Source: Burkholderiaceae bacterium (GTDB taxonomy: Bacteria > Pseudomonadota > Gammaproteobacteria > Burkholderiales > Burkholderiaceae_C). Taken from it: 43,142 nt of DNA. The stretch covers positions 1 through 43,142 of the forward strand of contig SCRU01000146.1 of assembly GCA_004323695.1 (NCBI GenBank), given 5' to 3'. The first letter of the stretch is position 1. Each line of letters starts with the position of its first letter. Position numbers and translations under genes: made by a program. Shown piece by piece: positions 26,077-36,883 of this stretch. The notes under the pieces are model-generated. The model made no database searches and was not told where the DNA came from. It worked only from the letters and a program-made list of their open reading frames with translations.

Positions 26077-27234
26077 ATGCAACGCAGAGCTTTTGTCACG
26101 ACTGCCTCGGTGGCCCTTGCTGGCGCCTTTCAACCAATGGCCTCGGTATGGGCGGCCGGTCCTCTCAAGGTCGCTGCACTGCTGCCACTCAGTGGGCCGG
26201 CCGGCTTGTTCGGGCCATCTTCCAAGGCATGCGCCGAACTGGCGGTGGAGCAACTCAACGCTCGGGGCGGCATTCTTGGGCGCAAGGTGGAGTTGGTCGT
26301 TGGAGACGCGGGCCTGCCACCGGCCGATGCTGGTCAGGTGGCCCTCAAGCTCTGGAAGGGTGAGGGCGCCCAGGTGTTCATCGGCATGCATGACAGCGCC
26401 GTTCGCGGAGCGCTCGTGGGTTTGTTCAAGGGCCAGGTTCCCTATTTCTACACGCCCGTCTATGAAGGAGGCGAATGCGCCGTCGGAACCTACATGAATG
26501 GCGAGACGCCACAGCAGCAACTCGAACCCGCGATCCCCTGGCTCATGACCGAGCGCAAGATCAGGAAGTGGTACCTGATGGGAAACGATTACATCTGGGG
26601 GCGCAATACCAACGCGGCGGCCAAGGGCTACATCGCCAAGGCCGGCGGCACGGTCCTGGGGGACGAGTACGTGCCTTTCACGGTCGACAACTTCGATTCG
26701 AGCCTGGCGCGCATTCGCGATAGCGGTGTCGATGCCGTTCTCGTGTCGATGGTCGGTGGGTCATCGGTCTCCTTCAATCGCGCATTCGCGGGCTTCGGCC
26801 TTGCAGACAAAATGGTGCGCATTGGCTCGTTGATCGAAGAGAACACTCTGGCGGGGATCGGGTTTCAGAATGCGAAGAACCTGTATTCAAGCATGGGCTA
26901 CTTCGCAAACATCGATACGCCTGCCGCCAAGGGGTTTTCCAATGTCTACTTCAAGCGATTCGGAGAGAAGGCGCCGGCCTTGAACGATTTGGCCGAATCG
27001 GTGTTTGAGGGCTTCCTGATGCTCGACGCGATTGCCAAGAAGGCCAACAGCCTGAAGGTTGCAGACATGGACCCTGCGTCGGAAGGCGCGACCTACGACG
27101 GGCCGCGCGGTCCGGTGACGATGCACGCCCGCCATGTCGACCAGAATATTTACGTCGCGCAAGCCACCGACCATGGTTTCAGGGTTGTGAAGACATTTCC
27201 CCATGTGTCTTCGGGGCAGACTTGCAAGGTTTGA
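26077..27234 (+). CDS. Amide/urea-type ABC transporter substrate-binding protein
   Basis: This 385-residue type-1 binding protein of the LivJ/UrtA/AmiC group starts with QRRAFV and a hydrophobic stretch ending AVWAAG-like at about 28, which could be a Tat signal. The core begins LKVAALLPLSGPAGLFG. The ligand region YFYTPVYEGGECAVGTYMN and NGETPQQQLEPAIPWLM resembles short-chain amide and urea receptors (FmdD, UrtA, AmiC) rather than amino acid receptors. AGGAG precedes ATG 26077, 45 nt after the amidase. It should deliver a small amide to the permeases that follow. Confidence 0.9.
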   Translation: MQRRAFVTTASVALAGAFQPMASVWAAGPLKVAALLPLSGPAGLFGPSSKACAELAVEQLNARGGILGRKVELVVGDAGLPPADAGQVALKLWKGEGAQVFIGMHDSAVRGALVGLFKGQVPYFYTPVYEGGECAVGTYMNGETPQQQLEPAIPWLMTERKIRKWYLMGNDYIWGRNTNAAAKGYIAKAGGTVLGDEYVPFTVDNFDSSLARIRDSGVDAVLVSMVGGSSVSFNRAFAGFGLADKMVRIGSLIEENTLAGIGFQNAKNLYSSMGYFANIDTPAAKGFSNVYFKRFGEKAPALNDLAESVFEGFLMLDAIAKKANSLKVADMDPASEGATYDGPRGPVTMHARHVDQNIYVAQATDHGFRVVKTFPHVSSGQTCKV

Positions 27235-27258
27235 GTCTGACTGTCCGGGTCGCCAACA

Positions 27259-28113
27259 ATGAGCGGTGCCATCACGCTTGACGGACTCAACCTGGCTTAC
27301 GCCCTGGCAACCCTCACTTTGACGACGCTCGGCCTTGCGATCGTGTTCGGATTGCTGGGCGTACTGAATATGGCGCACGGCGAGTTCGTCATGCTGGGCG
27401 CGTACGCCGTCGTTGTGGCGCAGAAGTGGGGGCTTCCACTCATGGCCGCTGCGCCTTTGGCGATCGTGGTCTGCGGCGCAATCGGATGGATCGTGGAGCG
27501 CTGGCTCATCCGTCCCTTGTACGCGCGCCCGTTCGATACCTTGCTTGCGACCTGGGGCCTGTCCATATTACTGCGCAAGCTGGTGGAGGCCATCTTCGGA
27601 AAAGGCTATCAGAACGTTCAAAGCGCCACCGCCGTGCCGGTGGAATTTCTGGGTGCGTCGTATCCCGCCTACCGGCTATTCCTGATGGCTTTCACGATTG
27701 CGCTGATGGCGGCGATCGTGCTTTGGTACAGGCGCAGCAACGCGGGGCTCAAGGTACGCGCAATGACGGGCAACCCTATCCTGGCGCGGGCCTTGGGTAT
27801 TGACACCGGCAAGCTGGCCACGTGGGCCTTTGTGCTGGGCGTGGTGCTCGCGGGCCTGGCCGGCGTATTGCTGGCGCCCGTGGTCAGGGTCGAGCCGGCC
27901 ATGGGAGTGGACTACCTCCTGAATTCATTCTTCGTGCTGGTGGTGGGCGGGCTCGGGTCGCTCGCGGGATTGACAAGCGGCGTTGCGGTCATTGGTGGGG
28001 CACAGGCAGGCATCTCAACCCTGCTGGACCAGACCGCAGGTTACGCAACGGTACTTGTTATTTCCATTCTCTTTCTCTGGCTGAAACCCCAGGGCCTCCA
28101 TGGCCGCAACTAG
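27259..28113 (+). CDS. Branched-chain/urea-type ABC permease (LivH/UrtB-like)
   Basis: This 284-residue permease has about eight hydrophobic segments and the LivH features GLLGVLNMAHGEFVMLGAYA near 34-53, VERWLIRPLYARPFDTLLAT near 80-100, and NPILARALGIDTGKLATWAF near 172-190. It forms half of the inner-membrane channel. It starts 24 nt after the binding-protein gene and overlaps the next gene by 14 nt, which suggests coupled translation with its fused partner. Confidence 0.93.
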   Translation: MSGAITLDGLNLAYALATLTLTTLGLAIVFGLLGVLNMAHGEFVMLGAYAVVVAQKWGLPLMAAAPLAIVVCGAIGWIVERWLIRPLYARPFDTLLATWGLSILLRKLVEAIFGKGYQNVQSATAVPVEFLGASYPAYRLFLMAFTIALMAAIVLWYRRSNAGLKVRAMTGNPILARALGIDTGKLATWAFVLGVVLAGLAGVLLAPVVRVEPAMGVDYLLNSFFVLVVGGLGSLAGLTSGVAVIGGAQAGISTLLDQTAGYATVLVISILFLWLKPQGLHGRN

Positions 28114-29896
28114 GTCAATGCCTGCGCTGCAATCGGTTCTGCGCTTTGGCGGAATGGAGTCCTGGGCGAGCCCCACGCTGCTGGCTGCCGCACTGGTGCT
28201 GCTGCCCGTCGTGGGCGGTGAATTCCTGGCCTATCAAATCGGGCTGTTTCTTCTTTATGGCGTCGCGGCCCAGGGAGTGGCCCTGTGTTGGGGCCGGCTC
28301 GGCTTTCTTCCCTTGGGGCAAGCCTTGTTTTTCGGAGCAGGCGCCTACCTTAGCGGCGGTATCCTGAAGGCAGCGCAGGCTCACGCGATTTGGTACTTCG
28401 CGCTGCCGCTGGCGGCGCTTATGCCTGCCATTTGCGCTTGGACCCTCGCCCGGCTGGTGTTTGCACGCAGTTATCGCAATGGCCCGTACTTTTCGCTCAT
28501 TACCCTGGCGTTGACGATATTGGGCGCGCTGGCCGCCAACCGGTTCAGCGCGCTGACCGGTGGCTTCAACGGCATGACCGATGTCCCGGAACTGCCGGGG
28601 CTCGGTCGCTACGGATCGATGTACTGGGCGGTTGCCGTCCTCGCGCTGGTCAGCACGGCGGGCATGACGTTGTTGCTGCGCCGGCCGATTGGAACGCTCT
28701 GGAGCGCCATCGCTCAGAACGAGGATCGGCTGCAGTTCTTCGGTTTCGCGACCGACCGCATGAAGGCCATGGCCTTCGGGCTCTCGGCGCTGTGCGCGGC
28801 CGCGGCCGGCATGCTTTTCGCGCCGCACCAGGGTATCGTGACGCCTCAGTCCGTTGGCTTTTTGCTGTCAACGGAGCTCGTCATCTGGGCCGCTGTGGGC
28901 GGCAAGTCGAGCCCCGTCGGCGCGCTCCTTGGGGCCGTGCTGGTGGGCTACGCCTCCGCCGAGTTGCGAGACAACTTTGCCTACTGGGAAGTTGTCGTTG
29001 CGATTTTGTTCATGGTCGTGGTGCGGTTTCTTCCGCAGGGGTTGGCCGGCCTGGTCGCCAGGCTGTTCAGCCGGCGGCCAGCTGCTTCAGCGATCGCGTC
29101 TGCGCCTGCGCAGGCGCCCGCCATTCTTGCGAAAGCAAGGGGCGCGGGTGCGGAACTGGTGTTCGACGATGTGCACAGCTCGGCGTCGGGCGTCTCCATC
29201 ATCAATGGCTTGTCTCTGAGACTTGCCGGCGCGGGGGTTCGCTGTCTCATTGGTCCGAATGGGGCAGGCAAGACATCGACATTCAATGCGTTGACGGGCC
29301 GGCTGCCCTCAAACTCGGGAAACATTCAATTTGCGGGCGAGGGAGTGGATCATTGGCCTGCCTGGCGCGTGGCGCAACTCGGGATTGGGCGCAAGTTCCA
29401 GATCCCGACCGTGTTCGGCGAACTGCTCGTCCGTGACAATCTCGCAATCGCGTTGTGGGCGAACCGGCTGCGTGCGCTGCAGATGCTGAGCAGGCGTCCC
29501 GGGCATTGGCAGACGCCATTGCTGCACGACTTGCTGACTTTGTTCCCGGTGCTTCGGGACAACCTCGGCGCCACGGCCGGACGACTCTCGCAGGGGGACC
29601 GCCAGGCGCTCGAGTTCGTGATGGTGGCCGTGTCCGAGCCGCGACTCATGCTGCTGGACGAGCCCTGCGCCGGGCTGTCCCATGGGGAAACCCAGCGCAT
29701 GATGCAGGCCATCGTGAGGGTTGCCAAGGTGCTGGGTGCGGCCGCGCTGGTCATTGAGCATGACATGAAGGCGGTAGAGCGCATCGCCGATCAGGTGTAT
29801 GTGATGCACCAGGGGAGACTTCTGGCCGAAGGCTCCCTGGAGGAGGTGCAAGCCAACGAGAAAGTTCGCGCCGTTTATGCAGGAGGCCACAAGTGA
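28100..29896 (+). CDS. Fused ABC permease-ATPase (LivM-LivG/UrtC-UrtD type)
   Basis: This 598-residue fusion has a LivM-like permease at about 1-330 (GRLGFLPLGQALFFGAGAYL, QNEDRLQFFGFATDRMKAMA) and an ATPase at about 350-598. Walker A GPNGAGKTS is at 385-393, signature LSQGD at 496-500 and Walker B LLDEP with D520. The signature LSQGDRQALE is closer to UrtD (LSHGQKQ) than to LivG. An Ala/Pro-rich linker (about 330-350) joins the parts. It overlaps the upstream permease by 14 nt and the downstream ATPase by 4 nt (GTGA). Fusion of these two subunits fixes their 1:1 ratio. Confidence 0.93.
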   Translation: MAATRSMPALQSVLRFGGMESWASPTLLAAALVLLPVVGGEFLAYQIGLFLLYGVAAQGVALCWGRLGFLPLGQALFFGAGAYLSGGILKAAQAHAIWYFALPLAALMPAICAWTLARLVFARSYRNGPYFSLITLALTILGALAANRFSALTGGFNGMTDVPELPGLGRYGSMYWAVAVLALVSTAGMTLLLRRPIGTLWSAIAQNEDRLQFFGFATDRMKAMAFGLSALCAAAAGMLFAPHQGIVTPQSVGFLLSTELVIWAAVGGKSSPVGALLGAVLVGYASAELRDNFAYWEVVVAILFMVVVRFLPQGLAGLVARLFSRRPAASAIASAPAQAPAILAKARGAGAELVFDDVHSSASGVSIINGLSLRLAGAGVRCLIGPNGAGKTSTFNALTGRLPSNSGNIQFAGEGVDHWPAWRVAQLGIGRKFQIPTVFGELLVRDNLAIALWANRLRALQMLSRRPGHWQTPLLHDLLTLFPVLRDNLGATAGRLSQGDRQALEFVMVAVSEPRLMLLDEPCAGLSHGETQRMMQAIVRVAKVLGAAALVIEHDMKAVERIADQVYVMHQGRLLAEGSLEEVQANEKVRAVYAGGHK

Positions 29897-30585
29897 CCCC
29901 GGCGCTTGAATTTGAGAATGTCATTGCCGGGTACGGCGACACCATGGTCCTGCGAGGCGTCAGCGGAGCGCTGCAGCAGGGGCAGGTGCTGGGCGTACTG
30001 GGGCGCAACGGGGTCGGGAAGACGACGTTGATGCGTGCCCTCGCGGGCTTCATTCCTCTCAAGGAAGGTGAAGTCCGCGCCCACGGCGCGAACCTGGCGC
30101 TCATACCGCCCCAGAACCGTTTGACGGCAGGCATTGCCTATGCCCCGCAGGAAGACACGGTATTCAGTGACCTGAGTGTTGGCGAGAATCTGCGCCTGCA
30201 TCTCAAGACGCGCGACATGTCGCGCTATCGCCCCTACTTCGACGCGTTTCCCCGGCTGCAAGAGCGTGCCATGCAGCGTGCGGGCTCACTGAGCGGCGGT
30301 GAGCGCAAGCTGTTGTCATTTACCCGGACGCTTGGCCTGCATGCGCCCCTGAGCCTTCTGGATGAACCTACCGAAGGGGTGCAACCGGAAAACATCGCAA
30401 GGATGAGCCACCTGCTGCTGGCCCGCCGCGAGGCCGGCGCCGCCTTTGTCATTGTGGAGCAGAACCTGTCGTTCCTGCTGCAGGTTGCGGACGCGGTTCT
30501 CGTTCTCGACCATGGCGAGCGCGTTGCGAGCGGGGCAATGCCTGCTTTCACGCGCGAGAAGCTCGAGAGTTATCTTGTCGTTTGA
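29893..30585 (+). CDS. Amide/urea-type ABC ATPase (LivF/UrtE-like)
   Basis: This 230-residue ATPase is the second nucleotide-binding subunit of the importer. Walker A GRNGVGKTT is at 37-45, the signature LSGGERKLL near 134 and Walker B SLLDEPTEGVQP near 155; the last reads LLDEPTEG-L/I-P in LivF and UrtE proteins. The start GTG 29893 overlaps the stop of the fused gene as GTGA. It closes the operon; the next gene on this strand begins 237 nt later, and the gap holds an inverted repeat and a dispersed-repeat copy. Confidence 0.93.
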   Translation: MTPALEFENVIAGYGDTMVLRGVSGALQQGQVLGVLGRNGVGKTTLMRALAGFIPLKEGEVRAHGANLALIPPQNRLTAGIAYAPQEDTVFSDLSVGENLRLHLKTRDMSRYRPYFDAFPRLQERAMQRAGSLSGGERKLLSFTRTLGLHAPLSLLDEPTEGVQPENIARMSHLLLARREAGAAFVIVEQNLSFLLQVADAVLVLDHGERVASGAMPAFTREKLESYLVV

Positions 30586-30650
30586 CTGCGTCAATCCGCT
30601 TCATACCGAGTCCCCGCATCCCGTCCGCATGGCGGGCCACCGCAGCAGTT

Positions 30651-30670
30651 CGGTCAACATTATGTTACCG
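30651..30670. promoter_or_regulatory. Imperfect inverted repeat after the amide operon
   Basis: CGGT-C-AACAT-T-ATGTT-ACCG: nine pairs with one bulged base, 65 nt after the operon. No T-run follows, so it is more likely an operator or part of the adjoining repeat than a terminator. Confidence 0.4.
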
Positions 30671-30675
30671 AAAAG

Positions 30676-30712
30676 ATAGCATACTTTGCATACAGAATAT
30701 GGGCTATGGCCG
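30676..30712 (-). repeat. Dispersed 14-18-GCTAT repeat, copy 6 (intergenic)
   Basis: On the minus strand CGGCCATAGCCCAT (30712-30699), 18-nt spacer, GCTAT (30680-30676). It lies between the amide operon and the carbonic anhydrase gene and is followed on the plus strand by CTTTTTTCTC. Confidence 0.55.
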
Positions 30713-30822
30713 CTTTTTTCTCATAAATCTTGCACGCACAGCGCAGCCGATGCGGCTTGCTGCAGTTCGGGCGCGCGCGCCATCCCTACAATCCCAGATT
30801 CGTCGGCATGATGGGAGCTTAT

Positions 30823-31347
30823 ATGGCGATTTATGAACTGGACGGCATCGCGCCGCGGCTGGCCAACTCGGCCTGGGTGGCCGACAGTGCGCAGGTGATG
30901 GGCAACGTGGAACTGGCGGAGGACGCCAGCGTGTGGTTTGGCGTGGTGGTGCGCGGCGATACCGAGATCATTCGCGTCGGGCGCGGCAGCAACATCCAGG
31001 ATGCGAGCGTGCTGCATGCGGACTTCGGCGTGCCGCTCACGGTGGGCGCAAATGTGACGGTGGGGCACAAGGTCATGCTGCATGGCTGCACCATCGGGGA
31101 CGGATCGCTGATCGGCATCGGCGCGGTGGTGCTGAACAACGCCCGAATCGGCAAGAACTGCCTGGTCGGCGCGGGGGCGCTGGTGACGGAGGGCAAGGAG
31201 TTTCCCGACGGCTCGATGATCATCGGCAGCCCGGCGCGGGCGATGCGCCGCCTGAGCGACGAACAGATCGCGCTGTTGCAGACGATCGGGCAGCATTACG
31301 TGGACAATGCCCGGCGCTTTCGCGCGGGCCTGAAGAAAATCGGCTGA
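30823..31347 (+). CDS. Gamma-class carbonic anhydrase-like protein (YrdA family)
   Basis: This 174-residue left-handed beta-helix protein has hexapeptide repeats (IGDGSLIGIGAVVLNNARIG) and the three zinc-ligand histidines of gamma carbonic anhydrases: H65 in LHADFG, and H82 and H87 in GHKVMLHGC. Members hydrate CO2 or act as acyl-carrier-like scaffolds; catalysis is plausible but not certain. ATG 30823 is preceded by GGGAG; the frame upstream to 30730 lies in repeat-derived sequence and is rejected. The Hsp33 gene follows 13 nt downstream. Confidence 0.93.
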   Translation: MAIYELDGIAPRLANSAWVADSAQVMGNVELAEDASVWFGVVVRGDTEIIRVGRGSNIQDASVLHADFGVPLTVGANVTVGHKVMLHGCTIGDGSLIGIGAVVLNNARIGKNCLVGAGALVTEGKEFPDGSMIIGSPARAMRRLSDEQIALLQTIGQHYVDNARRFRAGLKKIG

Positions 31348-31360
31348 GCTGGATAGCGGC

Positions 31361-32341
31361 GTGTCCGAACTGCATAAATTCCTTTTCGACGGCGTGCCGG
31401 TGCGCGGCATGATCGTGCGCCTGACCGATGCCTGGGCCGAAATCCTGCGCCGGCGTGCGGCCAACAGCGCGACCGGGGCCTATCCCGGGCCGGTGCGGGA
31501 ACTGCTGGGCGAGATGACGGCGGCCGGCGCCCTGATGCAGGCCAACATCAAATTCGACGGCGCATTGATCCTGCAGATTTTTGGCGACGGGCCGCTCAAG
31601 CTCGCGGTGGTCGAGGTGCAACCCGACCTGGGCCTGCGCGCCACCGCCACGGTGGTGGGCGAGGTGGCGGCCGATGCCACGCTGAGCCGGCTGGTGAACG
31701 TGACGAATCACGGACGCTGCGCGATCACGCTGGACCCGTTGCGCAAGCTCCCGGGCCAACGGCCCTACCAGGGTGTGGTGCCGCTGTTTGGCGACCGGCA
31801 CGAGAAGCTGGAAAAGCTCGGCGAGGTGCTGCAGCACTACATGCTGCAAAGCGAGCAACTCGACACGACACTCGTGCTGGCGGCGAACGATGCGGTGGCG
31901 GCGGGTTTGCTGATCCAGCGCATGCCGGTCAAGGGGGAGAGCAATCTCGCGGGAGAACATGCGAACGAGGACGAGATCGGCCGCAACGAAGACTACAACC
32001 GCATCGCGACGCTCGCGGCCAGCCTGACCCGCGAGGAACTGCTGACCCTGGATGTGGACACGATCTTGCGGCGCCTGTTCTGGCAGGAAAAGCTGCTGCG
32101 GTTCGAGCCTCGAACAGGCGCGGGTGGACCGCATTTTGCCTGCACCTGCAGTCGCGAGCGGGTGGGCAACATGATCCGGGGACTCGGCCAGGACGAGGCG
32201 CACAGCATCCTCGACGAGCGCGGCGAGATCGAGGTGGGCTGCGAGTTTTGCGGCCGCCAGTACCGGTTCGATCCGGTCGATGCGGCGCAGCTCTTTGCCG
32301 CGCCGGGCGTGCCGGCGCCCGGCAGCTCGGCGCGGCACTGA
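31361..32341 (+). CDS. hslO: Redox-regulated chaperone Hsp33 (HslO)
   Basis: Hsp33 is activated by oxidative unfolding and holds aggregating proteins in the cytoplasm. The 326-residue protein has the C-terminal redox zinc switch C261-T-C263 and C294-EF-C297, and the N-terminal Hsp33 fold with KFLFDGVPVRGMIVRL and AGALMQANIKFDGALILQI. The start GTG 31361 is 13 nt after the carbonic anhydrase gene, so the two are probably co-transcribed. It converges on ftsB with two bases between the stops. Confidence 0.96.
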   Translation: MSELHKFLFDGVPVRGMIVRLTDAWAEILRRRAANSATGAYPGPVRELLGEMTAAGALMQANIKFDGALILQIFGDGPLKLAVVEVQPDLGLRATATVVGEVAADATLSRLVNVTNHGRCAITLDPLRKLPGQRPYQGVVPLFGDRHEKLEKLGEVLQHYMLQSEQLDTTLVLAANDAVAAGLLIQRMPVKGESNLAGEHANEDEIGRNEDYNRIATLAASLTREELLTLDVDTILRRLFWQEKLLRFEPRTGAGGPHFACTCSRERVGNMIRGLGQDEAHSILDERGEIEVGCEFCGRQYRFDPVDAAQLFAAPGVPAPGSSARH

Positions 32342-32343
32342 GA

Positions 32344-32619
32344 CTACTTGTTCACGTGCACGAAGATCTCGTTGGGCTTGACCATGCCCAGTTCCATGCG
32401 CGCTTTCTCTTCCACCATGTCCAGCCCCTGCTTGAGGTCGGATACTTCCGATGCCAGCCGTTCATTGGTCTGGCGGGCCTGCGCATTGGCAGCCTTTTGC
32501 GCCGCGAGTTCGCGCTGCATCTGGTTCACGTCGGGAATGCTGCCGCGGCCAAACCACAATTGCGCCTGAAATGCCGCGAGCAGCGCCAGCAGGATGATGG
32601 CCACCGTACGCGCGCCCAC
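32344..32619 (-). CDS. ftsB: Cell division protein FtsB
   Basis: FtsB is a bitopic septal protein that forms a complex with FtsL and FtsQ. The 91-residue product has one N-terminal membrane segment (about 4-20, ending in QLWFG) and a coiled coil (about 33-75, NQMQRELAAQKAANAQA). GTG 32619 gives the usual start (GARTVAIILLALL) and has GGGAG six bases upstream; TTG 32631 is a weaker alternative. It follows eno by 12 nt, the usual gammaproteobacterial and betaproteobacterial order. Confidence 0.94.
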   Translation of the reverse strand: MGARTVAIILLALLAAFQAQLWFGRGSIPDVNQMQRELAAQKAANAQARQTNERLASEVSDLKQGLDMVEEKARMELGMVKPNEIFVHVNK

Positions 32620-32631
32620 GGACACTCCCAA

Positions 32632-33918
<1,287 letters not shown>

Positions 33919-33945
33919 TCATTACGCTCTTTTCTGCTGATTAAA

Positions 33946-33972
33946 GGGCTTCGACAGGCTCAGCCCGAATGG
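33946..33972. repeat. REP-like hairpin GGGCT-TCGACAGGCTC-AGCCC
   Basis: GGGCTTCGACAGGCTCAGCC followed by CGAATGG in the eno/DUF1330 gap. The pattern GGGCTTCGACAGGCTCAGCCC resembles a short palindromic repeat that is very common in proteobacterial intergenic DNA. The five-base stem GGGCT/AGCCC closes an 11-base loop. Confidence 0.6.
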
Positions 33973-33979
33973 TTAAAAA

Positions 33980-34270
33980 TCAAACGCCTTCCACCACGAT
34001 CATGCGCATGACGGCAGCACCTTGCCGGGCCGCCCGCGCTTTGCCGTATTCGGGCGAGTCATAAAACGCATGGGCCGCCGCGAGACCAGAAAACTTCAGG
34101 ATCACCACGCGCTCGGGTGTCCAGTCGCCTTCCAGCACTTGCGCCTGCCCGCCGCGCGCGCAAATCTCGGCGCCGTGCGCCTTGATCGCGGCACTGGACC
34201 ACTTTTTATATTCCTCGTACTGCACCGGATTGGTGACGGTCACGTTCGCGATGATGTAGGCACTGCTCAT
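33980..34270 (-). CDS. DUF1330 family protein
   Basis: This 96-residue protein is a DUF1330 member with a dimeric alpha/beta-barrel fold: YIIANVTVTNPVQYEEYKKW at 5-24, ARGGQAQVLEGDW at 38-50, VVILKFSGLAAAHAFYDSPE at 55-74 and YGKARAARQGAAVMRMIVVE at 75-94. Function is not known. ATG 34270 is two bases after the kdsA stop, with GGA nearby, so it is translated within the pyrG-kdsA-eno operon. Its place inside this conserved operon is a hint that it is expressed constitutively. Confidence 0.88.
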   Translation of the reverse strand: MSSAYIIANVTVTNPVQYEEYKKWSSAAIKAHGAEICARGGQAQVLEGDWTPERVVILKFSGLAAAHAFYDSPEYGKARAARQGAAVMRMIVVEGV

Positions 34271-34272
34271 TT

Positions 34273-35130
34273 TCAGGTTCCAAAGTCATTTTCGAGAAAG
34301 CCGTTCTTCTTGGTGACCGCGTCCAGCGCGACCAGGGTTTCCAGCAGCGCCTTCATGTGCTTGAGCGGCACCGCATTGGGTCCGTCGGACAGCGCCCTGG
34401 CCGGGTCCGGATGGGTTTCCATGAACAGGCCGGCCACACCCACGGCCACGGCCGCGCGCGCCAGCACCGGCACCATCGCGCGGTCGCCGCCCGAAGTCGC
34501 GCCCTGACCGCCGGGCAGCTGCACCGAATGGGTCGCATCGAACACCACCGGCGCGCCGGTCTCGCGCATGATGGACAGACTGCGCATGTCGCTCACCAGG
34601 TTGTTGTAGCCAAAGCTGGCGCCGCGTTCGCAGGCCATGAAGTTGTCTTCGGAAAGGCCCCTTTCCCTGGCCGCGGCGCGCGCCTTGTCGATCACGTTCT
34701 TCATGTCGTGCGGCGCCAGGAACTGCCCCTTCTTGATGTTCACGGGCAGGCCCGACTGCGCCACGGCGCGGATGAAATCGGTCTGGCGGCACAGGAAGGC
34801 CGGGGTTTGCAGCACGTCGACCACGCGGGCCACCTGGGCAATCTGTGATTCGTCGTGGATGTCGGTCAGCACGGGCAGACGCAGCTCGCGCTTGACCTTG
34901 GCCAGAATCTCCATGCCTTTGTCGAGTCCGGGGCCCCGAAAGCTGGCGCCCGACGAGCGATTCGCCTTGTCGAAGCTGCTCTTGAAGATGAAGGGGATGC
35001 CCAGCGACGCGGTGATTTCCTTGAGTGTGCCGGCGGTATCCATCTGCAACTGCTCGGATTCGATCACGCAGGGGCCGGCGATCAAAAAGAAACGGTGCGT
35101 CAGCCCCGCTTCAAAGCCGCAAAGCTTCAT
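34273..35130 (-). CDS. kdsA: 3-deoxy-8-phosphooctulonate synthase KdsA
   Basis: KdsA condenses phosphoenolpyruvate and arabinose-5-phosphate to KDO-8-phosphate for lipopolysaccharide. The 285-residue protein has [46 protein letters not shown] and [17 protein letters not shown] 35130 lies two bases after the pyrG stop; the longer frame to 35289 overlaps pyrG and is rejected. It forms an operon with pyrG upstream and DUF1330, eno and ftsB downstream. Confidence 0.97.
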   Translation of the reverse strand: MKLCGFEAGLTHRFFLIAGPCVIESEQLQMDTAGTLKEITASLGIPFIFKSSFDKANRSSGASFRGPGLDKGMEILAKVKRELRLPVLTDIHDESQIAQVARVVDVLQTPAFLCRQTDFIRAVAQSGLPVNIKKGQFLAPHDMKNVIDKARAAARERGLSEDNFMACERGASFGYNNLVSDMRSLSIMRETGAPVVFDATHSVQLPGGQGATSGGDRAMVPVLARAAVAVGVAGLFMETHPDPARALSDGPNAVPLKHMKALLETLVALDAVTKKNGFLENDFGT

Positions 35131-35132
35131 GC

Positions 35133-36869
<1,737 letters not shown>

Positions 36870-36883
36870 CTACATTGCGGCCC

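Noticed and set aside
24565-26520. 651-codon minus-strand frame antisense to the amidase and binding protein
   Set aside because: Shadow of a clear amidase with an intact catalytic triad; no motif on the antisense side.
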